A stretch of DNA of 33,086 nucleotides from Clostridia bacterium (GTDB lineage: Bacteria; Bacillota; Clostridia; Oscillospirales; CAG-272): assembly GCA_017463445.1 (NCBI GenBank), contig JAFTPF010000011.1, forward strand, positions 1-33,086, given 5' to 3'. The notes beneath the pieces are model-generated. The model saw only the letters and a program-made list of their open reading frames with translations. It was not told the origin of the DNA and did not search any database. Shown here one piece after another: positions 20,113-26,977 of this stretch. A program made the position numbers and the translations under genes. How positions within the stretch are numbered: position 1 is the first letter of the stretch; every line of letters begins with the position of its first letter.

Positions 20113-21099
20113 ATGAAAAAACTGCGAATGATGGAGCAAAATTTCTTAACTCTGGAAGAGGGTTGCAACAAGTATTTAGACAACTGCAGAGCCAGAAATC
20201 TGCGTGAAGGTACAATCAATCACTACAAGCAGAGTTACACACAATTCTATAAATTTTTCGGCAAGGATATGCTGATCAGTAACATTGATGAATCTGTGTA
20301 TCAGAAGTATGTGGTGTTTTTGCGTGAAACCTTGCACAATGATGTCAGCATCAACGCCTATCTGCGTGACTTTATTACGACGATGCATTTTCTGATGAGA
20401 GAAGGTTATCTTCCCCATTTTCGTATGCAAGCCATCAAGGTTGACAGAACCAACGTTGAAACGTACAGTGAAGAAGAACTGTTTGCGTTGCTGAAAAAAC
20501 CAAATATCAAAAAGTGCAGTTTCACAGAGTATCAATGTTGGGTAATGACCAACTTTTTGTTCAGCACAGCAGTGCGCCAGCGCAGTCTGATGCACATTCG
20601 CATCAAAGACGTTGACTTTGACAACAACGTTGTTCACGTCACAGTGACGAAAAACCGAAAGAGTTTGATTGTTCCCTTCAACGATACGTTGGGAAACATT
20701 TTGAAGGAGTTTCTGAAATTCCGACAGCACCAAACCACAGACGACTTCTTGTTCTGCAACGCTTACGGACAGCAACTCATCAAGAGCACTTGTTATCATA
20801 TGCTTTACGAATACAACAAGCGGCGTGGCGTTGAAACCACTGGCATTCATCGCTATCGCCACACATTCGCTAAACAGTGGGTTCTGAATGGAGGCAACGT
20901 GGTTTCCCTCTCCAAATTGCTTGGTCACAGTAGTTTGCAGATTACGCAAAACTATATCAATCTGCTTGTGAGCGATGTTTCTAAAGAAGTTAGTACAATC
21001 AATTTGCTTGATAAAAAATCGGAACATCATTCGTATTTATCTATTTTTTTATTAACAATACTCCGACAACGGGAGAAGCCACAGCGCCGATTGCCATAA
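20113..21099 (+). CDS. Tyrosine recombinase (integrase) of element 3
   Basis: A 328-residue recombinase, ATG 20113 with GAGGTGG upstream; an in-frame ATG at 20080 lies inside the hairpin arm and is rejected. It is closely similar to the element 2 enzyme through the core-binding domain (LTLEEGCNKYLDNCRARNLREGTINHYKQSYTQFYKFF) and the catalytic domain, with Arg in TAVRQRSL, HRYRHTF, LGHSS and nucleophile Tyr in TQNYINLL all present. The C-terminus is longer (KKSEHHSYLSIFLLTILRQREKPQRRLP) and overlaps the end of the opposing membrane-protein gene by 59 bp. Its codons were probably captured when cargo was joined, as the extension has no counterpart in the first enzyme. It is predicted to act at the same GGGtGRT gene-tail core. 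Confidence 0.92.
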   Translation: MKKLRMMEQNFLTLEEGCNKYLDNCRARNLREGTINHYKQSYTQFYKFFGKDMLISNIDESVYQKYVVFLRETLHNDVSINAYLRDFITTMHFLMREGYLPHFRMQAIKVDRTNVETYSEEELFALLKKPNIKKCSFTEYQCWVMTNFLFSTAVRQRSLMHIRIKDVDFDNNVVHVTVTKNRKSLIVPFNDTLGNILKEFLKFRQHQTTDDFLFCNAYGQQLIKSTCYHMLYEYNKRRGVETTGIHRYRHTFAKQWVLNGGNVVSLSKLLGHSSLQITQNYINLLVSDVSKEVSTINLLDKKSEHHSYLSIFLLTILRQREKPQRRLP

Positions 21100-21622
21100 T
21101 GACATCAATGATAACTTCCAAGGGGAAATGGATACCAATGATCAATTGAAGCAAGGTATACAACGCACACACACCGGTTAATGTAGCGGTGATATAAATG
21201 ATCTTTTTCTTCTTTTTCTTGTCCTCGTCAGACAGTACTGGTTTTTCTTTTGCCGGCTTGGACTCCGCGATATCTTTGTTGCAAGAATCCGTCTCAACAG
21301 TAAGCTTTTCTTCCATAGCGGGAGCGGATTGGTTTGCAGAGTTGTTTTTGATCATAAGCAGAGAATCAGCGACAACAACCTTCTGAGAAATAGCGATAGA
21401 AGAGACCCAACGCGCAAAGAACGAAAGTCCGGCGGCTACAGCCCAACCGCCAAGTAATACAACCAATCCTATACCGGTCTTAGGAAACTCCGCTGTAAAG
21501 AACGTCAATGCTACAATCGTAGAAGTGACACCGATGAGAATCAGTGCTCCCCAGAACCAGATGTTAGGGATGTTTTTATACTGTTTCAAATAGAGGTCTT
21601 GGTAGTCAATTGCCTTTTTCAT
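21041..21622 (-). CDS. Four-helix membrane protein behind structured RNA B
   Basis: A 193-residue protein; ATG 21622 (MKKAIDYQDLYLKQYKN) has TAGGAGA 8 nt upstream. Two N-terminal membrane helices (about 22-43 and 50-71), a hydrophilic charged loop (about 85-140, ending DEDKKKKKK), then two more helices (about 141-163 and 168-191). No enzyme motif is visible. It is convergent with the recombinase, with a 59-bp 3' overlap, and is preceded by RNA B and its terminator. A divergent WYL-family regulator starts 370 nt away. Small multi-helix membrane proteins under WYL regulators are common in phage-defence loci, where they can act as membrane-damaging effectors. That reading is inference; the sequence itself shows only a membrane protein of unknown function. 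Confidence 0.75.
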   Translation of the reverse strand: MKKAIDYQDLYLKQYKNIPNIWFWGALILIGVTSTIVALTFFTAEFPKTGIGLVVLLGGWAVAAGLSFFARWVSSIAISQKVVVADSLLMIKNNSANQSAPAMEEKLTVETDSCNKDIAESKPAKEKPVLSDEDKKKKKKIIYITATLTGVCALYTLLQLIIGIHFPLEVIIDVIMAIGAVASPVVGVLLIKK

Positions 21623-21662
21623 TTTATTTTCTCCTAAAATATGAATATTTTTCGGTGAAAAT

Positions 21663-21871
21663 AAAAAAGTGCGCCAACCGAAGTCAGCGCACCGAAAAAC
21701 GCAAACTCCAATTGTCGCCAAACAAAAAACAAATTGAAAAGGATAACTCTCCAGACCAACCTGCGGAATTTGCGCTTTTACCAAATTCATTAGGTTGATC
21801 TAAAAATGGGTATAGTACCCCCTATAAAAATAGAGAGTTCCCCTTAGAAAATATTTGTTTTTTGTTTGGCT
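21663..21871 (-). ncRNA. Structured leader/ncRNA B (~210 nt), homologous to RNA A
   Basis: Starts just after TATAAT and ends with GTGCGCTGAC-TTCG-GTTGGCGCAC (21669-21692) and TTTTTT (21668-21663). Closing helix on the minus strand: GCCAAACAAAAAACAAAT (21870-21853) pairs perfectly with the complementary 18 bases at 21734-21717; AAGG with CCTT (21845-21842 / 21742-21739); AACTCTC (21839-21833) with GAGAGTT (21751-21745). Same internal blocks as RNA A: GGGGGTACTATAC (21822-21810), GAATTTG/CAAATTC hairpin with 9-nt loop (21787-21765 region), TTGGCGAC-N4-GGAGTTTGCG. Only base-pairing, not sequence, is kept in the closing helix, which argues for a functional RNA. The downstream gene is unrelated to the one behind RNA A. 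Confidence 0.8.
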
Positions 21872-21876
21872 CTATC

Positions 21877-21905
21877 ATTATATCACATTTTTCTTGATTT
21901 GTAAA
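21877..21905 (-). promoter_or_regulatory. Promoter of RNA B
   Basis: Minus strand TTTACA (21905-21900), 17-nt spacer, perfect TATAAT (21882-21877). Confidence 0.85.
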
Positions 21906-21938
21906 CCCAAAACCGCCGAAAAACTCAATTTTTTTACA

Positions 21939-21967
21939 TTGAAAAATGCACTTCAATATGGTATAAT
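21939..21967 (+). promoter_or_regulatory. Promoter of the WYL-type regulator
   Basis: TTGAAA (21939-21944), 17-nt spacer, TATAAT (21962-21967), 25 nt before ATG 21993. It is back to back with the RNA B promoter, so one regulator could control both. Confidence 0.75.
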
Positions 21968-21992
21968 AATGGCATCGAAAGGCGGTGAGGTT

Positions 21993-23118
21993 ATGGCAGA
22001 GATTGAGGGCAAAGGGCGCAAGGCAGATCAGAAAATGAAGCCCTTTTTGGTTTATGAATATCTGATGCGTGCCTCTGATGCAAGTCACGTTGCTTGTGTC
22101 AACGATATCGTTGGATATCTGCAAGAGTGCGGCATTTCTGCAGAACGCCGCTCCATCTACAAAGATATCAACGAGATCAACAAAGCGATTCTGCTGACAA
22201 CAAGGGATCACTACGGAATCCCTCTCGCAGAAACCATTGAAGAAGCAGAGGAACTTCTGCAAGACGAAGAAAACCGCACTATCATCTACGACGAGCACCG
22301 TAAAGGCTATTACGTGCGCAAAAGACACTACAAGGTGGATGGAATGCGTTTATTCCGCCAAATTCATCGACCAGAAGCGTGCCAAGCGCTTAACGCACGT
22401 CGTTTGCGATCTTGTCAGCGAACATCAAGCCGAAACCATCAAGCGTGACACCTTCCTTGCAGATAGAGTCAAAACAGAAAATACGGCGCTTTACGAAATC
22501 GTCAGCAAGATCAACGCCGCCATGAGTCGCACCAGAGGAAAGAAAACTCACACGCCGGAAAAGATCAAATTCAAGTATTTGAACTACACTATTCAAAACG
22601 GCGTGAAACGCACAGAGCGTCGTCGTGGTGAGTGGTACATCGTCAGCCCATACAAGCTTTTGATCAGCGACGGTTATTATTACTTGATTGGCTTTGACGA
22701 CAAAATGAAAAAGATGGTTCATTACCGCATTGACAGAATGAAAGACGTTGAACTGATTGGTGAGCCAAGAGAGGGCGCAGATGCGTTCAAGGAACTCAAC
22801 TTGGAAGCCTATCTGCAAGAGCATTTTTCGATGTATGGCGGAAAATCAGAACACGTCACCTTCAGAGCGATGAATCATATTTTAGAAGCGTTCATTGATC
22901 GCTTTGGCACAAAGGGCGCAGTTTACAGTAGCGACGGCGACAAATATTTCGTTGCCACTGTGAAAGTCAGTGTGAGCAAGCAACTCTACGGTTGGCTTTG
23001 CGGACTTGGCAATCAAGCGAAAATTCTTTCGCCAGAATGGGTAGTCGATGACTTCAAAACCCATCTTGAAAAGATGCTGTTCTTGTACAATACGCCGTCA
23101 AGCAAAGATGATTCATAG
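21993..23118 (+). pseudogene. WYL-domain transcriptional regulator, split by a frameshift
   Basis: Two overlapping frames together give one WYL-family protein. Frame 1, from ATG 21993, encodes a winged-HTH (KMKPFLVYEYLMRASDASHVACVNDIVGYLQECGISAERRSIYKDINEINKAI) and continues to KGYYVRKRHYKVDGMRLF, then drifts into out-of-family residues and stops at 22448. The expected continuation, MECVYSAKFIDQKRAKRLTHVVCDLVSEHQAETIKRDTFLADRVKTEN, and the WYL domain (RRGEWYIVSPYKLLISDGYYYLIGFDDKMKKMVHYRIDRM) lie one base over, to the stop at 23118. The shift point is near 22335. It may be a true inactivating mutation, a sequencing error or (less likely) programmed frameshifting. If functional it would be a repressor of the CapW/BrxR kind, which sense nucleotides or nucleic acid; its operator is presumably in the divergent promoter region. 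Confidence 0.8.
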
Positions 23119-23176
23119 TTGCTTGGCAGTTGATCAAAAGATCGTAAAAAGTTGTTAAAAAGTTGTTAGAGAATGC

Positions 23177-23238
23177 TTGACAGTTGATTATAGTTGGAGG
23201 TATAATGTGTGTAACGACACATCAGAATGATGTGTTCA
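23177..23238 (+). promoter_or_regulatory. Right-end block of element 3: outward promoter and TGATGTGT palindrome
   Basis: TTGACA (23177-23182), 18-nt spacer, TATAAT (23201-23206) point out of the element toward copy 4. Just downstream ACACATCA (23217-23224) and TGATGTGT (23228-23235) form a palindrome that continues as AATGATGTGTTCA, the shared right-end motif. Bases 23239-23297 show nothing else. Confidence 0.6.
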
Positions 23239-23297
23239 GTTCAAGGAATACCCCTCTCACTTCTTCGCATTCTGCAACGTAAGGCGACTTTTACGTA

Positions 23298-23387
23298 GAG
23301 ATGATGGGCTTGATCGGCGCCGGTAACAACCCCATGGTTGGTATGACTGTTGCCGTTGCAGTTGCGATCGAAGAGGCAAGCAAGTAA
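23298..23387 (+). repeat. Gene-tail repeat copy 4 (junction of elements 3 and 4)
   Basis: A 90-bp in-frame copy; core at 23322-23338. Synonymous differences from copy 3 include CTC to TTG, GCA to GCC, ATT GAG GAA to ATC GAA GAG. Ends ASK then TAA. Confidence 0.85.
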
Positions 23388-23462
23388 TCGGATTTATCGA
23401 TTAAAAATCGGCACTTTGTGTCGAAAAACGGTAAAAGTGCAAAAAGCAAGTCAATAAACAAA

Positions 23463-23511
23463 TTAGACACATCATTTTGGAGAAATCCATCATGATGTGT
23501 CTAACTTTTTT
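23463..23511. terminator. Left-end hairpin of element 4
   Basis: TTAGACACATCAT (23463-23475) with ATGATGTGTCTAA (23492-23504), a 13-bp stem with GGA/TCC in the loop, followed by CTTTTTT. It has the same arms as element 1. On the minus strand it lies 18 bases beyond the phosphoesterase stop and could also serve that gene. Confidence 0.7.
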
Positions 23512-23528
23512 CATGTTTTAAGCGTGGT

Positions 23529-25433
23529 TTATTTCGCTTTTTTCTTCATACGGAAGATGACGACAACAGCCCCTGCAATCGCAACGAGGGCGCCGCCGCC
23601 GACCGAGAGCACGATCCAAAGCGTAGGCGAGTCGTTGGAGTCGGGAGCTGTGGCATCAACCGCAATCGCCTGATAGGTTGCCTCAATCGTAATCGCCTCG
23701 TCGGGCATTGTCAGCGTCAACGTCATTTGGGTAGGATCAGTCAGAGAGACATTACCGGTGGTGACCACCCAACGGTCGAACACATAGCCCGCCGGCGCGT
23801 CGGATGCGGTCAGCGTGAGAACATCCCCCGGCTTGGCATAGGTAACGCGCGTGCCGTCCGATGCGGCATTGCCGCCATCTACCGTCACCCCGTAGCCCAC
23901 CGGCTCGTACAGATAGAAGGAGGAAGGATCGGAGGTATAAAAGTTGATCAGATCGCGGCTGTTGTAGTTGAAGGAATAGTCGCCGGAAGAGAAGGTAAAG
24001 ACTCCTTCTCCCTCGATGGTGATATGGCAACCGGTGTCTGCCAGCTTGGCCGCAATACCTTTGCCCGAAGCGGTCATATCCTCGTGCGCGATATAGCGTT
24101 CACCGTCGCCGATCAGCCATCCTCTGCCGGTTTTTTTGAAGACCCATTCTTTGCCGATACAGTCGGCGTAGGCAAGACTATCGCCGAACAGCTCCGTGCC
24201 CTCCAGGTCAAAGCCTGTGCGAATGCCGGTTGAACCGTTTTTGGTGACCTCTTTGGCAAGCATAATAGATGCGTGGCTTCTGGAAACGATCAGGTATTTT
24301 CCGCCGTCCTTGAGCTCGTCGAGGGACGTGATCTTGCGGTAGACGGGGTTCGTTTTATCGATATTCAGAAGGTCGTCGATCGGTGTCCGATCGCTGACCG
24401 AGGTGAGCGGCACGGTTTGCGGAGAGGGATATACGTCGGGATTGGGGGTATAGCCGTTTTCGTTCTTATACTCGTTGGTGATGCCTGCGGATTTCAAGTC
24501 ATGCTTACCGTTTTTATCGTAACGTGTAATCGTGACGTCCTGATCGGACACCGTGATATAGGTCATTGTCAGCGCATCGTCCTGCCCGTTGACGTTAGAA
24601 TAGTAGCCGACGTAGCCAGCATTCAGATAGGTAAATGCCAAGGTCTTTTTCTTTTTGCTGGTGTTCGTCCCTTGCCCGACGAGGATCGAATCCCCTTTGG
24701 CCAGATAGACCGCAGCACCGCCGAGATAATCATCCCAGCCGTTAGAATGATCATGTCCGTACAGATAAACGATGTTCAGACCTTTTTTCGCCGCCTCGTT
24801 GAGGGCATTGAAAATATAGTATGCGTATTTACAATCGCCTTCATAATAGGTGCGCATCGAATAATGCAAGCCCAGGTGAGATACGACGAAGATCGGCTTG
24901 TCATAGCCCTCGGCAAGCTTTTCGTTCAGGTAATCGATCAGATTTTGTGTGGTGTGCTTGACGGTATTCTCGTCCGAGTTGTACCACATATAATCGTCTT
25001 CATTGATGGCAAAAACGCCGTATTTGCCATGCGCAGGATCGTTGTTTCCGCTATAACACAGTCCGTTGGTACCGATGGCAGTATCATGGTTGCCTTGCAC
25101 GAAGACGTGATTCGACGGAACAAATTTTTTAACAGCAGAGCGCAGCGAGGAGACGCCGCCTCTGGTATCGGTGTATTCGTAGTCGTAGTCACCGCAGCAG
25201 AGAAAGCCATCTGCCTTGGTAATGCCGTCTTTCATCATGGCATTCAGTATGTCGGTGACGGTGTTTCGACCTTCCATATTGCCCTCGGGCGCCTGGAAGT
25301 CGGAGCAAGCGAGGATGCTGACGGTATCGCCCGATGCCTCCTCCGCTTGTACGACGGGCGCAAGCCCGAGCACCAGCGAAAAAACAAGCAATACTGCGAA
25401 AAACAGTGAGAGTTTTTGATGGGATAGCTTCAT
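23529..25433 (-). CDS. Secreted, membrane-anchored calcineurin-like metallophosphoesterase
   Basis: A 634-residue protein; ATG 25433 (MKLSHQKLSLFFAVLLVFSLVLG) with AAGGAGA upstream. Signal peptide about 1-31 (cut near VVQAEEA). Residues 36-300 carry the metallophosphoesterase motifs: ILACSDFQ (D-x-Q/H), GDYDYEY, GNHD, SHLGLHY and GHDHSNGW, so a two-metal centre is likely. A middle region (about 365-520, KITSLDELKDGGKYLIVSRSHASIML...SSFYLYEP) is a beta-rich segment like those in surface-adhering proteins. Then a Flg_new/bacterial-repeat domain (GYGVTVDGGNAASDGTRVTYAKPGDVLTLTASDAPAGYVFDRW...) and a C-terminal membrane helix with a KKKAK stop-transfer tail. It would act outside the cell; the substrate is unknown (nucleotide or phospho-compound). 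It is the only gene of element 4, and its GC-rich codons look host-like compared with other cargo. Confidence 0.88.
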   Translation of the reverse strand: MKLSHQKLSLFFAVLLVFSLVLGLAPVVQAEEASGDTVSILACSDFQAPEGNMEGRNTVTDILNAMMKDGITKADGFLCCGDYDYEYTDTRGGVSSLRSAVKKFVPSNHVFVQGNHDTAIGTNGLCYSGNNDPAHGKYGVFAINEDDYMWYNSDENTVKHTTQNLIDYLNEKLAEGYDKPIFVVSHLGLHYSMRTYYEGDCKYAYYIFNALNEAAKKGLNIVYLYGHDHSNGWDDYLGGAAVYLAKGDSILVGQGTNTSKKKKTLAFTYLNAGYVGYYSNVNGQDDALTMTYITVSDQDVTITRYDKNGKHDLKSAGITNEYKNENGYTPNPDVYPSPQTVPLTSVSDRTPIDDLLNIDKTNPVYRKITSLDELKDGGKYLIVSRSHASIMLAKEVTKNGSTGIRTGFDLEGTELFGDSLAYADCIGKEWVFKKTGRGWLIGDGERYIAHEDMTASGKGIAAKLADTGCHITIEGEGVFTFSSGDYSFNYNSRDLINFYTSDPSSFYLYEPVGYGVTVDGGNAASDGTRVTYAKPGDVLTLTASDAPAGYVFDRWVVTTGNVSLTDPTQMTLTLTMPDEAITIEATYQAIAVDATAPDSNDSPTLWIVLSVGGGALVAIAGAVVVIFRMKKKAK

Positions 25434-25512
25434 AACATTTCTCCTTGAAAAGATAAACGACAGACATCCCCGGCAAGCTTGATTGAGAGTCAAATATTGG
25501 AGGATATTTTAT

Positions 25513-25541
25513 ATTCTACCACATTTAATAAAACAAATCAA
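25513..25541 (-). promoter_or_regulatory. Promoter of the metallophosphoesterase gene
   Basis: Minus strand TTGATT (25541-25536), 17-nt spacer, TAGAAT (25518-25513), about 80 nt before the start codon. The rest of 25542-25683 has no recognised feature. Confidence 0.7.
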
Positions 25542-25683
25542 GGTGTTTCGCAATTTTAAGCATCTTTAATCACAATGTTTCTTCGATTGGTTCACCGCTC
25601 CACTCAATTCGTTCCCCTCTTTTGGATTTTTATTTGATGATATCCATTGACAAAAGGGTGTATAGATGGTATCACATATGCGC

Positions 25684-25757
25684 TCGGCGCGGGTAACAAC
25701 CCCATGGTTGGTATGACTGTTGCAGTAGCAGTTGCTATCGAAGAGGCAAGCAAGTAA
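25684..25757 (+). repeat. Gene-tail repeat copy 5 (rightmost, probable ancestral gene end)
   Basis: A 74-bp copy: homology starts only at TCGGCGC, 8 bases before the core (25692-25708), and runs in frame to TAA (ASK end). It is followed by a strong hairpin (25806-25835), unlike the other copies, as expected if this is the displaced original 3' end of the GGGtGRT gene and its terminator. Confidence 0.8.
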
Positions 25758-25805
25758 TATTGGGGCGCTACCCCGTAGTTCGCCCGATCGAACTACAACC
25801 CCGCC

Positions 25806-25835
25806 AAAGGGAACTTCTTAAATGAAGTTCCCTTT
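25806..25835 (+). terminator. Likely ancestral terminator of the GGGtGRT operon
   Basis: AAAGGGAACTTC and GAAGTTCCCTTT form a perfect 12-bp stem with loop TTAAAT, 48 nt after the copy 5 stop. No long T-run follows. A smaller inverted pair GTAGTTCG/CGAACTAC (about 25776-25797) lies before it. Confidence 0.6.
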
Positions 25836-25856
25836 GGAATGCTTCAAAAACTTTTA

Positions 25857-25886
25857 GAAAAAGGCTCGGCGAATGCTTGCCGAGCC
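25857..25886 (-). terminator. Terminator of the XRE membrane regulator
   Basis: GGCTCGGC (25863-25870) with GCCGAGCC (25879-25886); on the minus strand the stem is followed by TTTTTC. It starts about 8 nt past the gene's stop codon. Confidence 0.75.
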
Positions 25887-25893
25887 GATTTTG

Positions 25894-26709
25894 TTATTTG
25901 GTTTTCTTGCGGTGAATGAGATAAGCGGTGGTATAGTAAACCATTACCAAGCAGGAATCAAGAGACACAAGCAGCCACCAATATTGACCGCCGAACGAAA
26001 TCACCCCTGTCACTCGGAGAGCGTAGAACAGGATGCACGCAAAATGCACAAGCCAGCCCAAAGCCACAAGAATTGCATGATCGAATTTTGCAGCTATCGT
26101 TGCTTGTTGCACACGTTTTTGATAAATACGCACCCAAATAATAGAGGTCGCAACAAAAATAACGATAATAATCGGGATCAATACCATCTTCCATACAGTT
26201 GATTCGGTCTTGCACCATAATTCGATCAAAAGTTGAATCTCACACATCTTCTCAAGATAGATCCAAAACGAATACCCCAGCCATCGATTCTGCATTTCCG
26301 TTAAAAGATACGACCCACCGATATACAATGGGAAACCACCCAATACAAAATTACGTAAATGGCCACTCAGCACAGCGGACAATACAGAAGCAAGTAGTAA
26401 GATGCTACCTAAAACCTTATTGAACGTAAAAAACGATTCTTTTGCAGGCATCTGTTGCACAATCACCTGCGGTTGCGGTGGAGGTGTCGGCTCCTCCCTT
26501 TCATCTTTGGGCGAGTCCCGTCCGACAAGTTCGTCCAGCGTGACCTCGAAAATCTCGCACAGCTTCACCAGCTTATCCAGATCGGGCACCGAGGCGTCAG
26601 TCTCCCACTTGGACACCGATTGCCGTGAGACGTCCAGCCGCTCGGCAAGCTCCTCTTGGGACAGATTCTTTGCGGTGCGGAGTTTGTAAATGGTTGATCC
26701 AATGTTCAT
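25894..26709 (-). CDS. XRE-family HTH regulator with C-terminal membrane domain
   Basis: A 271-residue protein; ATG 26709 with GGAGGATCA upstream. Residues 1-63 are a classic HTH_3 domain: MNIGSTIYKLRTAKNLSQEELAERLDVSRQSVSKWETDASVPDLDKLVKLCEIFEVTLDELVG. A Pro-rich linker (EEPTPPPQPQVIVQQ) leads to five or so hydrophobic helices (about 97-115, 124-140, 175-195, 212-235, 240-262). This HTH-plus-membrane layout is common in Clostridia as membrane-tethered regulators; the signal and targets are unknown. It is a single-gene unit with its own terminator, lying just right of the element array and outside it. Host gene by codon use and position. Confidence 0.85.
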   Translation of the reverse strand: MNIGSTIYKLRTAKNLSQEELAERLDVSRQSVSKWETDASVPDLDKLVKLCEIFEVTLDELVGRDSPKDEREEPTPPPQPQVIVQQMPAKESFFTFNKVLGSILLLASVLSAVLSGHLRNFVLGGFPLYIGGSYLLTEMQNRWLGYSFWIYLEKMCEIQLLIELWCKTESTVWKMVLIPIIIVIFVATSIIWVRIYQKRVQQATIAAKFDHAILVALGWLVHFACILFYALRVTGVISFGGQYWWLLVSLDSCLVMVYYTTAYLIHRKKTK

Positions 26710-26831
26710 AAATGATCCTCCGAATTTGATTTGGTGCCTTCATTTTACCGCAAGTAAGTGGATTTTTCCACCAATTCGCCTTGGAAATTCCGCAACCGGT
26801 GGTTGCGAAGAGGGATTTTGCCCCAAACGAC

Positions 26832-26961
26832 GTAGGGCGGGGCTTGCTCCCGCCGCTCGTAAACTATTGCATACTTGTAGGGACGGGCGTCCTCGACCGT
26901 CCGTCGAAAAAAGTACGTTAGATAAAACTTGTTCGCCGGCGGGAGCAAGCCCCCGCCCTAC
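26832..26961. repeat. Inverted-repeat palindromic unit (~130 bp), REP/MITE-like
   Basis: GTAGGGCGGGGCTTGCTCC... (26832-26855) is inverted at 26937-26961 with one extra C, enclosing a second GC-rich motif (GGGACGGGCGTCCTCGACCG). It lies in the gap 26710-26977 between the XRE regulator and recG. Such GTAGGG-GC-rich units are common dispersed repeats in gut Clostridia; it could fold as RNA and terminate recG. No transposase is present. Confidence 0.65.
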
Positions 26962-26977
26962 AATCAGGAACAACGGT

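Larger units (their letters stand above)
19865..23321. mobile_element. Element 3: ~3.5-kb integrative element
   Basis: Between the cores of copies 3 and 4. Compact layout: surrogate tail, left hairpin (20051-20092), tyrosine recombinase, convergent membrane-protein gene headed by RNA B, divergent WYL-type regulator (frameshifted), right-end promoter and TGATGTGT palindrome (23177-23238). The set membrane protein + WYL regulator + RNA leader is a self-contained cargo module. Confidence 0.75.
23322..25691. mobile_element. Element 4: ~2.4-kb metallophosphoesterase cassette without a recombinase
   Basis: From the core of copy 4 to that of copy 5. The 76-nt segment between stop and hairpin (GGTAAAAGT, AATAAA, then TTAGACACATCAT) is alignable with that of element 1. 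No recombinase. The right end lacks the AATGATGTGTTCA block and the 25 bases of homology left of the core, so the right end may be eroded or the element immobile. Confidence 0.65.

Noticed and set aside
19278..21905. Retron msr-msd or type III toxin-antitoxin RNA
   Set aside because: No reverse transcriptase is present and the RNAs hold no tandem antitoxin repeats; the downstream proteins do not resemble ToxN. Only the promoter-RNA-terminator-gene layout is similar.
23727..25409. Long plus-strand frames opposite the metallophosphoesterase, recG and other high-GC genes
   Set aside because: They are antisense shadows of genes with clear motifs; none has a ribosome site or recognisable domains.
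2819..25757. Integron with attC cassettes
   Set aside because: The cassettes share gene-tail cores and hairpins, but recombinases sit inside individual elements, cargo is often multi-gene, there is no attI/Pc platform and the enzymes show no integron-specific insertion I could recognise.
2819..25757. CRISPR array
   Set aside because: Repeats are 74-90 bases, five in number, separated by kilobases of genes; no cas genes.
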